Assembly: GCA_902764415.1 (NCBI GenBank)
Contig: CACWVU010000020.1
Span: 1-47,184, forward strand
Direction: 5' to 3'
Source of the DNA: an uncultured bacterium
Lineage (GTDB): Bacteria; Verrucomicrobiota; Kiritimatiellia; RFP12; UBA1067
Length of the DNA: 47,184 bases
Numbering within the stretch: position 1 is the first letter of the stretch; the number at the start of each line of letters is the position of its first letter. The notes below the pieces were generated by a model that worked only from the letters and a program-made list of their open reading frames with translations, did no database searches and was not told where the DNA came from. The position numbers were made by a program, and so were the translations under genes. This document shows positions 7,922 to 15,983 of the stretch, one piece after another.

Positions 7922-7956
7922 TTCGTGGCTCGTGGTTCGTGGTTCGTGGCTCGCGG
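7922..7956. repeat. CGTGGYT heptamer repeat (family B, copy 1)
   Basis: About five imperfect 7-bp units (CGTGGCT, CGTGGTT, CGTGGTT, CGTGGCT, CGCGG) lie between the divergent OppF-like gene and the secreted protein gene. Bases 7922-7939 are identical to 39080-39097, where the same repeat lies inside the MFS transporter gene. Confidence 0.75.
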
Positions 7957-7999
7957 CGGAAATCTGCGTTTCATTGACAATTCGTTAACATCGGCAGGG

Positions 8000-8005
8000 T
8001 ACAAT
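8000..8005 (+). promoter_or_regulatory. Putative -10 (TACAAT) of the secreted-protein/cdd transcript
   Basis: GGGTACAAT lies about 48 bases upstream of the ATG at 8054. A TTGACA at 7974-7979 is 20 bases further upstream, longer than the usual 17-18, so the -35 assignment is uncertain. Confidence 0.4.
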
Positions 8006-8053
8006 ACGCACCGTTCCTTCGAAAGAGGGAAAACAAGGAAAGGAGAAACCAAC

Positions 8054-8914
8054 ATGAAAACCAGCATAACCCTGATTACCGCGATCGGCGGAGTCGCCAT
8101 GATCGCGCTTGCCGCCGCGCTCTACGCCGAGTCGGGCGCCAGCGCGTCGTCGTCCAACACCGAGTCCGGCATAACCACCAACGAAAACGGCTCGGTCTCG
8201 CGCGTCTTCACCGAATCGACGGTGACGACCAACGGAAACATGGTCACGGAGCACCGCCGCGAAACGCGCACCACGCTCGACGCGGACGGCAACCTGCTCG
8301 AAAGCTCGACCAGCGAATACGCCCAGAGCTACCCGGTCGGCGACGGCGAGATCGCCTCGCTCTCGCGGCGGATAGACGGCGCAAAGCAGGCCGACAAGGC
8401 CGAAAACGCCGCCGACTGCGACTCGTTCATGGGCGTCAAGTTCGGCAGCGAGGTCAAGGAGGGCGAGTTCGTCGAGGACGCGTCCGAACCGACGCTCCTC
8501 AGGACCGCGTTCAAGCCGAAGAAGGCTCTCGCCGGTTTCGACGACTACTACGTCTACGTCACCCCAACCACCCACCGCGCGGTCAAGGTCTATGCCTGCG
8601 CGAAGAATGCGGTGGACTCCGGCTCGAACTGGAGGCGCAACTACCTTATCGAGGCGCTGGAGAAGCGCTACCAGACCTGGGCGCGTCCGCGCAGCTGGTG
8701 CCGTCCCGTCTACACCTTCGACCTCGGCTCCGACCGCTACGTGACCGCCGCGCTCGAGGGAGCGACGCGCGACTACGAGACGGTGGTAGTGGCCTGGGAC
8801 GAGAACATGCTGCGCGCTGCGGCAGAGGAGGCGGAGGAGATCCGCCGCGAGGCGAGGAAGAACGCGGCGGAGCGGCGCAAGGCGCGGGTCGACGACGCGG
8901 CGGAGGCGTTCTGA
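8054..8914 (+). CDS. Exported protein of unknown function
   Basis: A 286-aa protein that I do not recognise. The N-terminus (MKTSITLITAIGGVAMIALAAALYA) is a good signal peptide or anchor. The next 100 residues are rich in Ser, Thr and Asn. The middle contains a VKFGSEV / DDYYVYVTPTTHRAVKVYACAK region that looks like a compact beta domain, and the C-terminus is a charged helical segment of Ala, Glu and Arg. The start is supported by the strong ribosome-binding site AAGGAAAGGAG; a longer open frame runs upstream through the promoter and is rejected. The stop overlaps the cdd start (TGATG). Confidence 0.7.
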   Translation: MKTSITLITAIGGVAMIALAAALYAESGASASSSNTESGITTNENGSVSRVFTESTVTTNGNMVTEHRRETRTTLDADGNLLESSTSEYAQSYPVGDGEIASLSRRIDGAKQADKAENAADCDSFMGVKFGSEVKEGEFVEDASEPTLLRTAFKPKKALAGFDDYYVYVTPTTHRAVKVYACAKNAVDSGSNWRRNYLIEALEKRYQTWARPRSWCRPVYTFDLGSDRYVTAALEGATRDYETVVVAWDENMLRAAAEEAEEIRREARKNAAERRKARVDDAAEAF

Positions 8915-9318
8915 TGGAAGCGAACGCCCAGGACCTGGTCCACGCCGCGCTGGCGGCGGCCAAGGGCGCGTACGCGCCCTACTCCCGCTTCCGCGTCGGC
9001 GCGGCGCTCGTCGCCGCGTCCGGCCGCGTCTACACCGGCGCCAACGTCGAAAACGCGTCGTATCCCTGCGGAATCTGCGCCGAGCGCGCGGCGGTCGCGC
9101 GCGCTGTGGCGGAGGGCGAGACCCGGTTCACGGCAATCGCCGTGGCCGGGCTGAAACCGGACGGCTCCATCGCCGCGGACTGCACGCCGTGCGGACTCTG
9201 CCGCCAGACGCTGCGTGAATTCGCCGCGCCCGACGACTTCAAGGTCTACGTGGCCTCGTCGGAGTCCACCTGGCGCGAGTTCACCCTCGCCGGGCTGCTG
9301 CCGGAGTCGTTCGGCTAG
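8914..9318 (+). CDS. cdd: Cytidine deaminase
   Basis: A 134-aa homotetrameric-type cytidine deaminase of the pyrimidine salvage pathway, deaminating cytidine and deoxycytidine to uridines. The zinc site is clear: CAE in CGICAERAAV and the PCGLCRQ motif supply the three Cys ligands and the catalytic Glu. The N-terminal AYAPYSRFRVGAAL and TGANVENASYP are substrate-binding signatures. It is coupled to the preceding exported protein. Its TAG stop shares a CTAG with the convergent psd stop. Confidence 0.95.
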   Translation: MEANAQDLVHAALAAAKGAYAPYSRFRVGAALVAASGRVYTGANVENASYPCGICAERAAVARAVAEGETRFTAIAVAGLKPDGSIAADCTPCGLCRQTLREFAAPDDFKVYVASSESTWREFTLAGLLPESFG

Positions 9319-10196
9319 GCGCCGATGCGCTCGCCGCAGAGGACGCGGGTCTCCAGCCCCGCGGCGGAATTGGCGACGATGTCGTCGTCGAAGCGCACCA
9401 GACCGGCAGGGACCACGACAACCACCGTCGAGCCTCCGAACTTGAAGTAGCCCTTCTCGTCGCCCTTCCAGTGGCGCCGGCCCTCGGCGGTCTGCACGAT
9501 CGTACCCACCCCGAACGCACCGACCTCCACCATCCAGAAGTCGCCGAAGAAGGCGCGGCAGCGCACGCTCTGGCGCTCGTTGCCGGCGTAGACGTCGGGA
9601 CGCTTGAGGAGCGCGATCGGATTCACCGAATGGTATTCGCCGGGCACGACGCGCACCGGCTCGGGCGTCTCGCAGTCGCAGGGGAAGTGGAATCGGTGGT
9701 AGTCGACCGGGGCGAGCCGCACCACCGCCACGTCGTACCTGCCGCCGGGCGCGGCGGAGTCGAAGACCTCGCGGAGCGGACGCTTCGCGCCCTTGAGCGG
9801 AAACGGCGTGTCGGCGTCCGCCCCGAGGAAGAGGCGCAGCCTGCCGTCCGCCGGGCTCACAAAGCCTTCGCCGAGCGGACGCGCCCCCGGCTTCAGCCGC
9901 CGGGTGAAGAAGTCGTTGAACGACGCGTACTCCTCGACCGGCTTTTCCGCCTCCTCGGGACTGCACCCCGCGAGGTTCGCGAGCGCGGCAATGTCCTTCT
10001 TCGACCGCGGCGAATCGTAGCGGCGGCCGAGCAATGACGACACCAGGCGCGAGCCGAAGAGGACCGGCCAGAGCGTCCGCCCGAGCAGCGTCTCGTAGGC
10101 GAAGCGCAGCGCGCCGTCGCCCATCACCGTCTCGACGACTCGTTCGCCGGTGCGGCGATCGACGAATTCAATTGGCTGCTGGACGTTCTTGCTCAT
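9315..10196 (-). CDS. psd: Phosphatidylserine decarboxylase proenzyme
   Basis: A 293-aa membrane-associated enzyme that makes phosphatidylethanolamine from phosphatidylserine. Motifs are those of the PSD family: FNDFFTRRLKPGARP, SPADGR, YHRFHFP and the self-cleavage site FGGST near residue 253, where the Ser becomes the pyruvoyl group. GGST in place of the E. coli LGST is found in the clostridial-type branch. It overlaps the miaB stop (ATGA) and ends tail-to-tail with cdd. No pssA is nearby. Confidence 0.93.
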   Translation of the reverse strand: MSKNVQQPIEFVDRRTGERVVETVMGDGALRFAYETLLGRTLWPVLFGSRLVSSLLGRRYDSPRSKKDIAALANLAGCSPEEAEKPVEEYASFNDFFTRRLKPGARPLGEGFVSPADGRLRLFLGADADTPFPLKGAKRPLREVFDSAAPGGRYDVAVVRLAPVDYHRFHFPCDCETPEPVRVVPGEYHSVNPIALLKRPDVYAGNERQSVRCRAFFGDFWMVEVGAFGVGTIVQTAEGRRHWKGDEKGYFKFGGSTVVVVVPAGLVRFDDDIVANSAAGLETRVLCGERIGA

Positions 10197-11518
10197 TTCA
10201 CCACCTCCCCCACCAGTATCTGCGCGTGCGCCTCGGCGACGCGCACCTTCACCTCGTCGCCGACGGACACCCCATCCACCGGCGGAAATACCACGATCCG
10301 GTTGCCGGAGTCGCGTCCACTCCAGCGCTCGCGGTTGCGTTTCGACGGACCTTCCGTCAGCACCGCGCGCAGCGAGCCGACGAGCCGCAAGTTGCGCTCG
10401 AGCCCGCGGCGCTCCTGGTCGGCCAAGAGCACCTGGTCGCGGCGCTCCTTCTCGGCGGCGGGGACGTCGTCCGCCATCTCCGCCGCGCGCGTGCCAGGCC
10501 GCGGCGAATACTTGAAGACAAACGCGTTGTCGAAGCCAGCCTCCTCCATCAGCGAGCGGGTAGCCTCGAAGTCCTCATCCGTCTCGCCGGGATAGCCGAC
10601 GATCACGTCGGTAGTCAACGCGAACTCGGGGTCGAACGCGCGCAGTCGCGCGACGGCGTCCAGGTACTCCGCGCGGTCGTATCGCCGCCCCATCGACTTG
10701 AGGATGCGGTCGGAGCCGGACTGCACCGGCAGGTGCAGGTGGCGGCAGACCTTGGGGCAGTCGCGGTAGGCCGCGATGAGCTCCTCGGTGCAGCCGGCGG
10801 GGTGCGCCGAGGTGAAGCGGATGCGCTCCAGCCCCTCGACTTCCTGCAGCTCCCGCAGGAGATGCGGAAAGGCGCGGCCGCCATCGCCGCGGTAGCGGAG
10901 CACGCTCTGTCCGAGCAGGCACACCTCCTTCACCCCGCGCGCCGCCAGGCACTTCACCTCGGCGACGATCTCGGTCTCGGGCCGGCACCACTCGCGCCCG
11001 CGCACGGACGGGACGATGCAGTAGCTGCAGCGGTTGTCGCAGCCGACCATGACCGTCACGTAGCTCTGCACAGCGGCAAACGACCCGTCCGCCGCGGCGA
11101 GGTGCGCGTCGAGCCCGCGCGGCAGTTCGCCCGCGCCGACCGCGAGGACGCGCCGCGGCCGGCGTCCGGGCGGGGCGGACTCGAACTCGGCGACTATCGC
11201 CGGAATGCGCCAGAGCTGGCGCGGACCGACCGCGAAGTGGAGCTTCGGCAGCCGGCGGAACACCTCCTCGCCCATCCGCTCCGCGGCGCAGCCGGCGAGT
11301 CCCACGATCTTGCCGGCGGCGATCAGGTTGCCCACCTTGCCGACCGCCTTCTCCTCCGCCTTCTGGCGCACGGTGCAGCTGTTGACAATGACGAGGTCCG
11401 CGTCTTCCTCGCCCTCCGCGCGCACGTGTCCGGCGGCGGCGAGCATCGCCGCGACCGCCTCGGAGTCGCGCACGTTCATCTGGCACCCGTAGGTGTGGAT
11501 GTGGAACCGGAGGGACAT
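10193..11518 (-). CDS. miaB: tRNA-2-methylthio-N6-dimethylallyladenosine synthase (MiaB)
   Basis: A 441-aa radical-SAM methylthiotransferase that modifies A37 of tRNAs reading UNN codons. The N-terminal UPF0004 domain carries the three Cys of the auxiliary cluster (C12 in YGCQMN, C48 in NSCTV, C77 in GCAAE). The radical-SAM triad CxxxCxxC is at C160, C164 and C167 (GCDNRCSYCIVP). A TRAM RNA-binding domain ends the protein. The length is standard. It lies between folD and psd and overlaps psd by 4 bases. Confidence 0.95.
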   Translation of the reverse strand: MSLRFHIHTYGCQMNVRDSEAVAAMLAAAGHVRAEGEEDADLVIVNSCTVRQKAEEKAVGKVGNLIAAGKIVGLAGCAAERMGEEVFRRLPKLHFAVGPRQLWRIPAIVAEFESAPPGRRPRRVLAVGAGELPRGLDAHLAAADGSFAAVQSYVTVMVGCDNRCSYCIVPSVRGREWCRPETEIVAEVKCLAARGVKEVCLLGQSVLRYRGDGGRAFPHLLRELQEVEGLERIRFTSAHPAGCTEELIAAYRDCPKVCRHLHLPVQSGSDRILKSMGRRYDRAEYLDAVARLRAFDPEFALTTDVIVGYPGETDEDFEATRSLMEEAGFDNAFVFKYSPRPGTRAAEMADDVPAAEKERRDQVLLADQERRGLERNLRLVGSLRAVLTEGPSKRNRERWSGRDSGNRIVVFPPVDGVSVGDEVKVRVAEAHAQILVGEVVK

Positions 11519-11521
11519 CTT

Positions 11522-12394
11522 CTACTTCGCCCGACGACGAGCGGATGCGAGCGTGTTCCAGAGCAGCATGGTGATCGTCATCGGGCCGACGCCGCCGGGG
11601 ACCGGAGTGATCGCCGAGGCGACTCGCGAGCAGGACTCGAAGTCGGCGTCGCCGACGAGGCGATAGCCGCGCGCGCTCGTGGCGTCGCGCACCCGGTTGA
11701 CGCCGACATCGATCACCACCGCGCCCTTCCGGAGCATGTCGCCGGTTAGCGTGCCGGGGCGACCCGCCGCCACCACCACCGCGTCGGCGGTGCGGGTGAA
11801 GGCCGCGACGTCCCGCGTCGCCGTGTGGCAGAGCGTGACCGTGGCGTCGACGCCCTTCATGGAGAGCAGCACCGAGAGCGGACGGCCGACGATGTTGGAC
11901 CGACCGATCACCACCACGTGGCGTCCCTTGAGGTCCATCCCGGCGAACTCGATGAGCTTCACGATCCCGTGCGGCGTGCACGGAAGGAAGCACTTGTCGC
12001 CGATCATCATCCGCCCGATGTTGACGGGGGTGAAGCCGTCCACGTCCTTCTCCGGCGAAATCGCCTCGATTACGCGCTTGGTGTCGATGCCCTTCGGCAG
12101 CGGCAACTGCACCAGCACGCCGTCGACCTCCGGGTCGGCGTTGAGGCGGGCGATCTCGGCGACGAGCTTGTCCTCGGCGACGCTCTCCGGGAGCCGCACC
12201 TCCACCGAGCGCATCCCCGCCTCGGCGCAGGCACGCTCCTTGGCGGTGACGTAGGAGACGCTGGCCGGGTCCTCGCCGACCAGCACCACCGCGAGCCCGG
12301 GGACGACGCCGCGCTCCGCCCTCAGCGCGGCGACGTCCGCCGCTATCTCCTCCCTCATGCGCTTCGCGAGCGCCTTGCCGTCTATCAGCTGCAT
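11522..12394 (-). CDS. folD: Bifunctional methylenetetrahydrofolate dehydrogenase/cyclohydrolase (FolD)
   Basis: A 290-aa enzyme interconverting 5,10-methylene-, methenyl- and 10-formyl-THF in one-carbon metabolism. The catalytic Lys lies in SYVTAKERA (Lys52), followed by VDGVLVQLPLPKGID, CTPHGIVKLIE, GRSNIVGRP and the C-terminal ITPVPGGVGPMT, all family signatures. A strong ribosome-binding site (AGGAGG) precedes the ATG. It sits between the amidase and miaB in a long same-strand run. Confidence 0.96.
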   Translation of the reverse strand: MQLIDGKALAKRMREEIAADVAALRAERGVVPGLAVVLVGEDPASVSYVTAKERACAEAGMRSVEVRLPESVAEDKLVAEIARLNADPEVDGVLVQLPLPKGIDTKRVIEAISPEKDVDGFTPVNIGRMMIGDKCFLPCTPHGIVKLIEFAGMDLKGRHVVVIGRSNIVGRPLSVLLSMKGVDATVTLCHTATRDVAAFTRTADAVVVAAGRPGTLTGDMLRKGAVVIDVGVNRVRDATSARGYRLVGDADFESCSRVASAITPVPGGVGPMTITMLLWNTLASARRRAK

Positions 12395-12413
12395 GTTTTC
12401 CTCCTTGTTGAAA

Positions 12414-13463
12414 TCACTTCATCCAGATCGCCGCGCCGACCTCGATCCGCGACGGGTTGATCATCGAGCCCGGGGTCGCCTTGCCCCGCACCACGTAATA
12501 GGTGTTGTCGGCGTTCCATTTCGCGCCGGCGATCTTCATCGCGGTCAGCCCCGGCGAAATAACGCCCCTGCGCGAATAACCCATGGACTTCAGCTCCGCC
12601 TCGGTGCGCGGCACCTTCTTCGCCTGCACGACCGGCGGCGTCTTCGGCGCCGGCTGCGGCTTCGCGGGCGGATGCTTCGGCGGCGTCTTCACTACCTGTG
12701 GCTTCGCCGGCTGCGTTTTTGCAGGCGGCGTCTTTACAGGCGGCGTCTTTGCGACCTGCGGCTTCGCCGGTGCCGGTTTCGGGTAGTGCGAGACCATGGT
12801 GTCGACGCCGCCATAGAGGACTTGCCTAAGGTACGGGTCGCCTACGACCAGCCGCCCGGCGCGGGTGTCAGGGTCGGACTTCGGCTTGGCCGTGAGGCCG
12901 AGGATCTTGCGGATCGTGTTCGTCGCGAAGAGCATGCCGCAACGCTTGCGTCCGCGGTGGCGGTGGCGCTGCCAGCGGTTGGGAGCGCCGTAGGCGACGT
13001 GGCTGTGGCAGACGACGCGGTCGTCGCCAAGCCGGTACATGGCCTTGAGTTCCTTCACCAGCGTGGCGATCGCCCTCAGCTGCACGATTCCCATGGGCTT
13101 GTCGTGGTAGCCGACGCATTCGATGCCGACCGAGAACTTGTCCACGTCCTCCTTGCCATTCCACATCGAGCGGCCGGCGTGGAACGCCTCGCGGTCGCGG
13201 TCGACGATGGCGTAGATCGTGCCGTCCTCAGTGACGCAGTAGTGGGCCTCGCCGCGGTCGCAGAGCTTGGTGAGCGAGCTGCGCGCCGGGGCCTCGGTGG
13301 TGTGGAGGACGATGAGCTCGGTCGAGGCGCGCACCGCACGCTCGGGGTTGCGGGGGCTGCGGTAGCGGTTCGAGACCTCGACCGCCAGCGCCGTCCAGCA
13401 CGACGCTAGCGCGACGATGGTCAGCACAGCCGCCGACACGCCCTTCTCGCCTCCGCTACCCAT
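12414..13463 (-). CDS. N-acetylmuramoyl-L-alanine amidase (Amidase_2) with Pro/Lys-rich linker
   Basis: A 349-aa protein: a hydrophobic N-terminal export signal (AAVLTIVALASCWTALA), an Amidase_2/PGRP domain (residues 45-200) and a Pro/Lys/Thr-rich linker of KTPPAK-type units (about 230-290), then a small C-terminal domain I cannot name. Zinc ligands are probably His54 (VLHTTE), a His in VCHSHVA (153 or 155) and Cys175 in KRCG, where AmpD has Asp but T7 lysozyme and PGRPs have Cys. The linker resembles wall-spanning segments. It overlaps the YibE/F gene by 8 bases. Confidence 0.85.
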   Translation of the reverse strand: MGSGGEKGVSAAVLTIVALASCWTALAVEVSNRYRSPRNPERAVRASTELIVLHTTEAPARSSLTKLCDRGEAHYCVTEDGTIYAIVDRDREAFHAGRSMWNGKEDVDKFSVGIECVGYHDKPMGIVQLRAIATLVKELKAMYRLGDDRVVCHSHVAYGAPNRWQRHRHRGRKRCGMLFATNTIRKILGLTAKPKSDPDTRAGRLVVGDPYLRQVLYGGVDTMVSHYPKPAPAKPQVAKTPPVKTPPAKTQPAKPQVVKTPPKHPPAKPQPAPKTPPVVQAKKVPRTEAELKSMGYSRRGVISPGLTAMKIAGAKWNADNTYYVVRGKATPGSMINPSRIEVGAAIWMK

Positions 13464-14541
13464 TGTCGTGGAGGTAGGCGGCGACCAGGGCCGACGCCGG
13501 CGCCACCAGCACCAGGCCGAAGCTGCCGACCATGGTCTTGACGAACTCGGCCGAAACGAGGGTGGAGTTGATGAAGTCGACCGGCGACGTCCCCTGCGCG
13601 GCGAAAACCATGAGCAGGGTGAGGTAGCCGCCGGAATAGGCGAGGAGCAGCGTGGTGGTCATCGTGCCGACGACGGCGCGGCCGATCCTGATGCCGCTCA
13701 TGAAGAGCTCGCGGCGGCCGAGACCGGGAGAGTGCCTGGCCACCTCGGAGACGCCGGCGGAAATGTCCATCGCCAGATCCATCACCGCGCCGGAGGAGGC
13801 AAGCACGATGGCGCCGAAGAAAATGTCCTGGAGGTCCAGCCCCGAAAACCCCGAATAGAGCAGCTGCTGCGCAAAAGGCATCGTCGCGCCGTTGACGTTC
13901 ATGACGCGCCCGAAGAAATGGGCAAGCGCCAGCGAGGCGACGACACCGAGCATCGCCCCCGCAAACGCGCTGATGCCCTTTCTCGTCCATCCCGCGACGA
14001 GATACATTATGACGCCGGTCAGCACGGCGACCGCGGCGAACACCACCGTCGACGCGTGCCACCCCGCAAGAACGAGCGGGATGAGGAGCTTCCACACGAC
14101 AAGGCAGCTGAAGACGAAGCTGAACAGCGCCTTCAGCCCGGTCCAGCCGCCGAACACGCAGAGAAGGACGCAGAAGCCGGCGAAAAACGCGAAGCCCCAG
14201 CCCATGCGCCAGTGGTCGCGGGCGACGAGGATGTCGCCGTCCGCCGCGTTCGGCGGCAGGACGACAAGAGCGGTGTCGCCAACCGCGAACTTCTTGTCGA
14301 GCTCCATCTGCGCGCGCAGTTCGTTCGCGGCCTGGAAGACACGCCCGTCGGGGAGCCGCACCTTCATGAGCTGGGTGCCAAACTCGACGAGCCCGTGCAG
14401 CTGCAGTCCGGAATCGTCTGTCTCGACAACCTCTGCGCGGACGGTACGCGCCCCGTCGTCCGCAAGCCGCCGCGCCCCCGGCACGAGCAGAAGCGCCGCG
14501 CAGCAAAGCGCAAGGACGACGACGGGGACGGCTTTCTTCAT
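13456..14541 (-). CDS. YibE/F-like multipass membrane protein
   Basis: A 361-aa protein with an N-terminal signal/anchor, an extracytoplasmic beta-rich stretch of about 80 residues (VRAEVVETDDSGLQLHG ... VGDTALVVLPP) and then about eight transmembrane helices. The arrangement and the AIVLASSGAVMDLAMDISA and GTMTTTLLLAYSGGY motifs match the YibE/F family (PF07907), whose molecular function is unknown. The start overlaps the alkaline phosphatase stop (ATGA). The upstream extension of the frame is a shadow. Confidence 0.85.
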   Translation of the reverse strand: MKKAVPVVVLALCCAALLLVPGARRLADDGARTVRAEVVETDDSGLQLHGLVEFGTQLMKVRLPDGRVFQAANELRAQMELDKKFAVGDTALVVLPPNAADGDILVARDHWRMGWGFAFFAGFCVLLCVFGGWTGLKALFSFVFSCLVVWKLLIPLVLAGWHASTVVFAAVAVLTGVIMYLVAGWTRKGISAFAGAMLGVVASLALAHFFGRVMNVNGATMPFAQQLLYSGFSGLDLQDIFFGAIVLASSGAVMDLAMDISAGVSEVARHSPGLGRRELFMSGIRIGRAVVGTMTTTLLLAYSGGYLTLLMVFAAQGTSPVDFINSTLVSAEFVKTMVGSFGLVLVAPASALVAAYLHDNG

Positions 14542-15956
14542 TCGTAGAAAGCCTTCATTATCCTGGATATGTCGGTGTTCTCGATAAAGCCGGTAAACTG
14601 CTCGGCGCAGCGGCCCTTCGCGGTCGTGAGAACCGGCATCGCGGTGTGGGCGCCGGAGCTCCAGCCGATTCCGCACTTGTGCGACATCACGACGCGGCAC
14701 TCGCCGCCGAGGAGATAGCGCTTCTCGCCGTCGTACTTTGAATTCTCCTCGATCTTCGACTTGTGGAACTTTACATCATGGTCGAACGCCGCGACGATGC
14801 CCTTCAGCTCGGCCTCGGTAAGCACCATGCCGTCCTTCTTGGCGTCGCCCTCGAACTTGAAGCCGAACGCCTCGGCGATTATCGGCTTGACGTCGTCGAA
14901 CGAGAGGTCGGGCTTGGCCCTGAACGCGGCGTCGACCTTCTCGCTGAACTTGCCGACGGACATGGTCTGGTTCACGAGGCGGTCCATGTAGAGGGCGTAG
15001 CCGGTCCCCGCAAAGCCCATCGACATGCCGCCGGTCTCGTGGTCGCCGGTGACGACTACGAGCGTGTCGTCGGGATGCTTGTCCTGGAATTCAAGCGCTA
15101 CCTTGACCGCCGCGTCGAGCGCCAGGACGTCGCGGAGGTTCGTCGCCGCGTCGTTGGCGTGCCCGGCCCAGTCGACGCGGCCGCCCTCGGCCATGATGAA
15201 GAAGCCGCTGTCGCCGTCAAGCATCTCGGCTGCCTTGGCGACCATCTCGGCGAGCGTCGGCTGGGAGCCGTCGGCGTCGATCGTGTACTCGAGCGCACTG
15301 TTGGTGAACTTGGTGAACACCTTGCCGTCGCCAGGCTTGAGCGCAAGGAACTGGTCCTTAGTCTCGACGATCTTGTAGCCCTTGGAGCGGACATACTCGT
15401 AGGCGTCGCCGCATTTCGCGTACTGCACGTGGTTCGTGGAGTTCTTGGGCGAGACGTCGAGACCGCCGCCCGCGAAGAAGTCGAAGCCGGAGTCGGCGAG
15501 GTCGATGGAGATGCCGTAGGCGTCGCCGCGGTTGTTGCGGTGGGCGTAGAATCCGGCCGGCGTCGCGTGGGTGATCGTCACGGTCGTCACGATGCCGACC
15601 TTGACCCCAGCCTTCTTCGCCGCAACGGCGGAAGAGTACACCGGCTTCCCATCGGGGTCGACGCCGGAATAGTGGTTCTTCGTCTTGGCGCCGCAGGCAA
15701 TCGCCGTCGCCGCCGCCGCGGAGTCGGTAACGAGCGAATCCGCCGAGCAGGTGCGCGTCATCGCGCTGAACGGCAGCGCGTTCATCGCCAGCGAGCCGGC
15801 GCCGCTCTTGCGGGAGAACTCCTCGGCCGTCATCCGCTGGGGGACGGACATCCCGTCGCCGATGAAGAGGAACACGTACTTCGGCGTCGCGCCGAAGGCG
15901 GTGCACCACGCCATCACCGCCGTCGCGGCAACTGCAAGCGTCTTGACCTTGAACAT
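14538..15956 (-). CDS. Alkaline phosphatase
   Basis: A 472-aa periplasmic metalloenzyme with a signal peptide ending near AFGA. Metal and active-site motifs are clear: FIGDGM (Asp34), the nucleophile in VTDSAAAATA (Ser79), ITHATPAGFYAHRNNR, MAEGGRVDWAGHAND and the GDHETGG signature. The C-terminal WSSGAHTAMPV is the usual WTSGDHTA zinc motif with Ala in place of Asp. A good ribosome-binding site (AGGAAGG) lies upstream. It follows the GH78 rhamnosidase and overlaps YibE/F. Confidence 0.93.
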   Translation of the reverse strand: MFKVKTLAVAATAVMAWCTAFGATPKYVFLFIGDGMSVPQRMTAEEFSRKSGAGSLAMNALPFSAMTRTCSADSLVTDSAAAATAIACGAKTKNHYSGVDPDGKPVYSSAVAAKKAGVKVGIVTTVTITHATPAGFYAHRNNRGDAYGISIDLADSGFDFFAGGGLDVSPKNSTNHVQYAKCGDAYEYVRSKGYKIVETKDQFLALKPGDGKVFTKFTNSALEYTIDADGSQPTLAEMVAKAAEMLDGDSGFFIMAEGGRVDWAGHANDAATNLRDVLALDAAVKVALEFQDKHPDDTLVVVTGDHETGGMSMGFAGTGYALYMDRLVNQTMSVGKFSEKVDAAFRAKPDLSFDDVKPIIAEAFGFKFEGDAKKDGMVLTEAELKGIVAAFDHDVKFHKSKIEENSKYDGEKRYLLGGECRVVMSHKCGIGWSSGAHTAMPVLTTAKGRCAEQFTGFIENTDISRIMKAFYE

Positions 15957-15983
15957 CGCCAGAACCTTCCTCTTGTCTTTCTT

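Noticed and set aside
7974..8005. TTGACA as -35 of the 8054 gene
   Set aside because: The spacer to TACAAT is 20 bases, longer than any other promoter in the window; the -10 may act with another -35.
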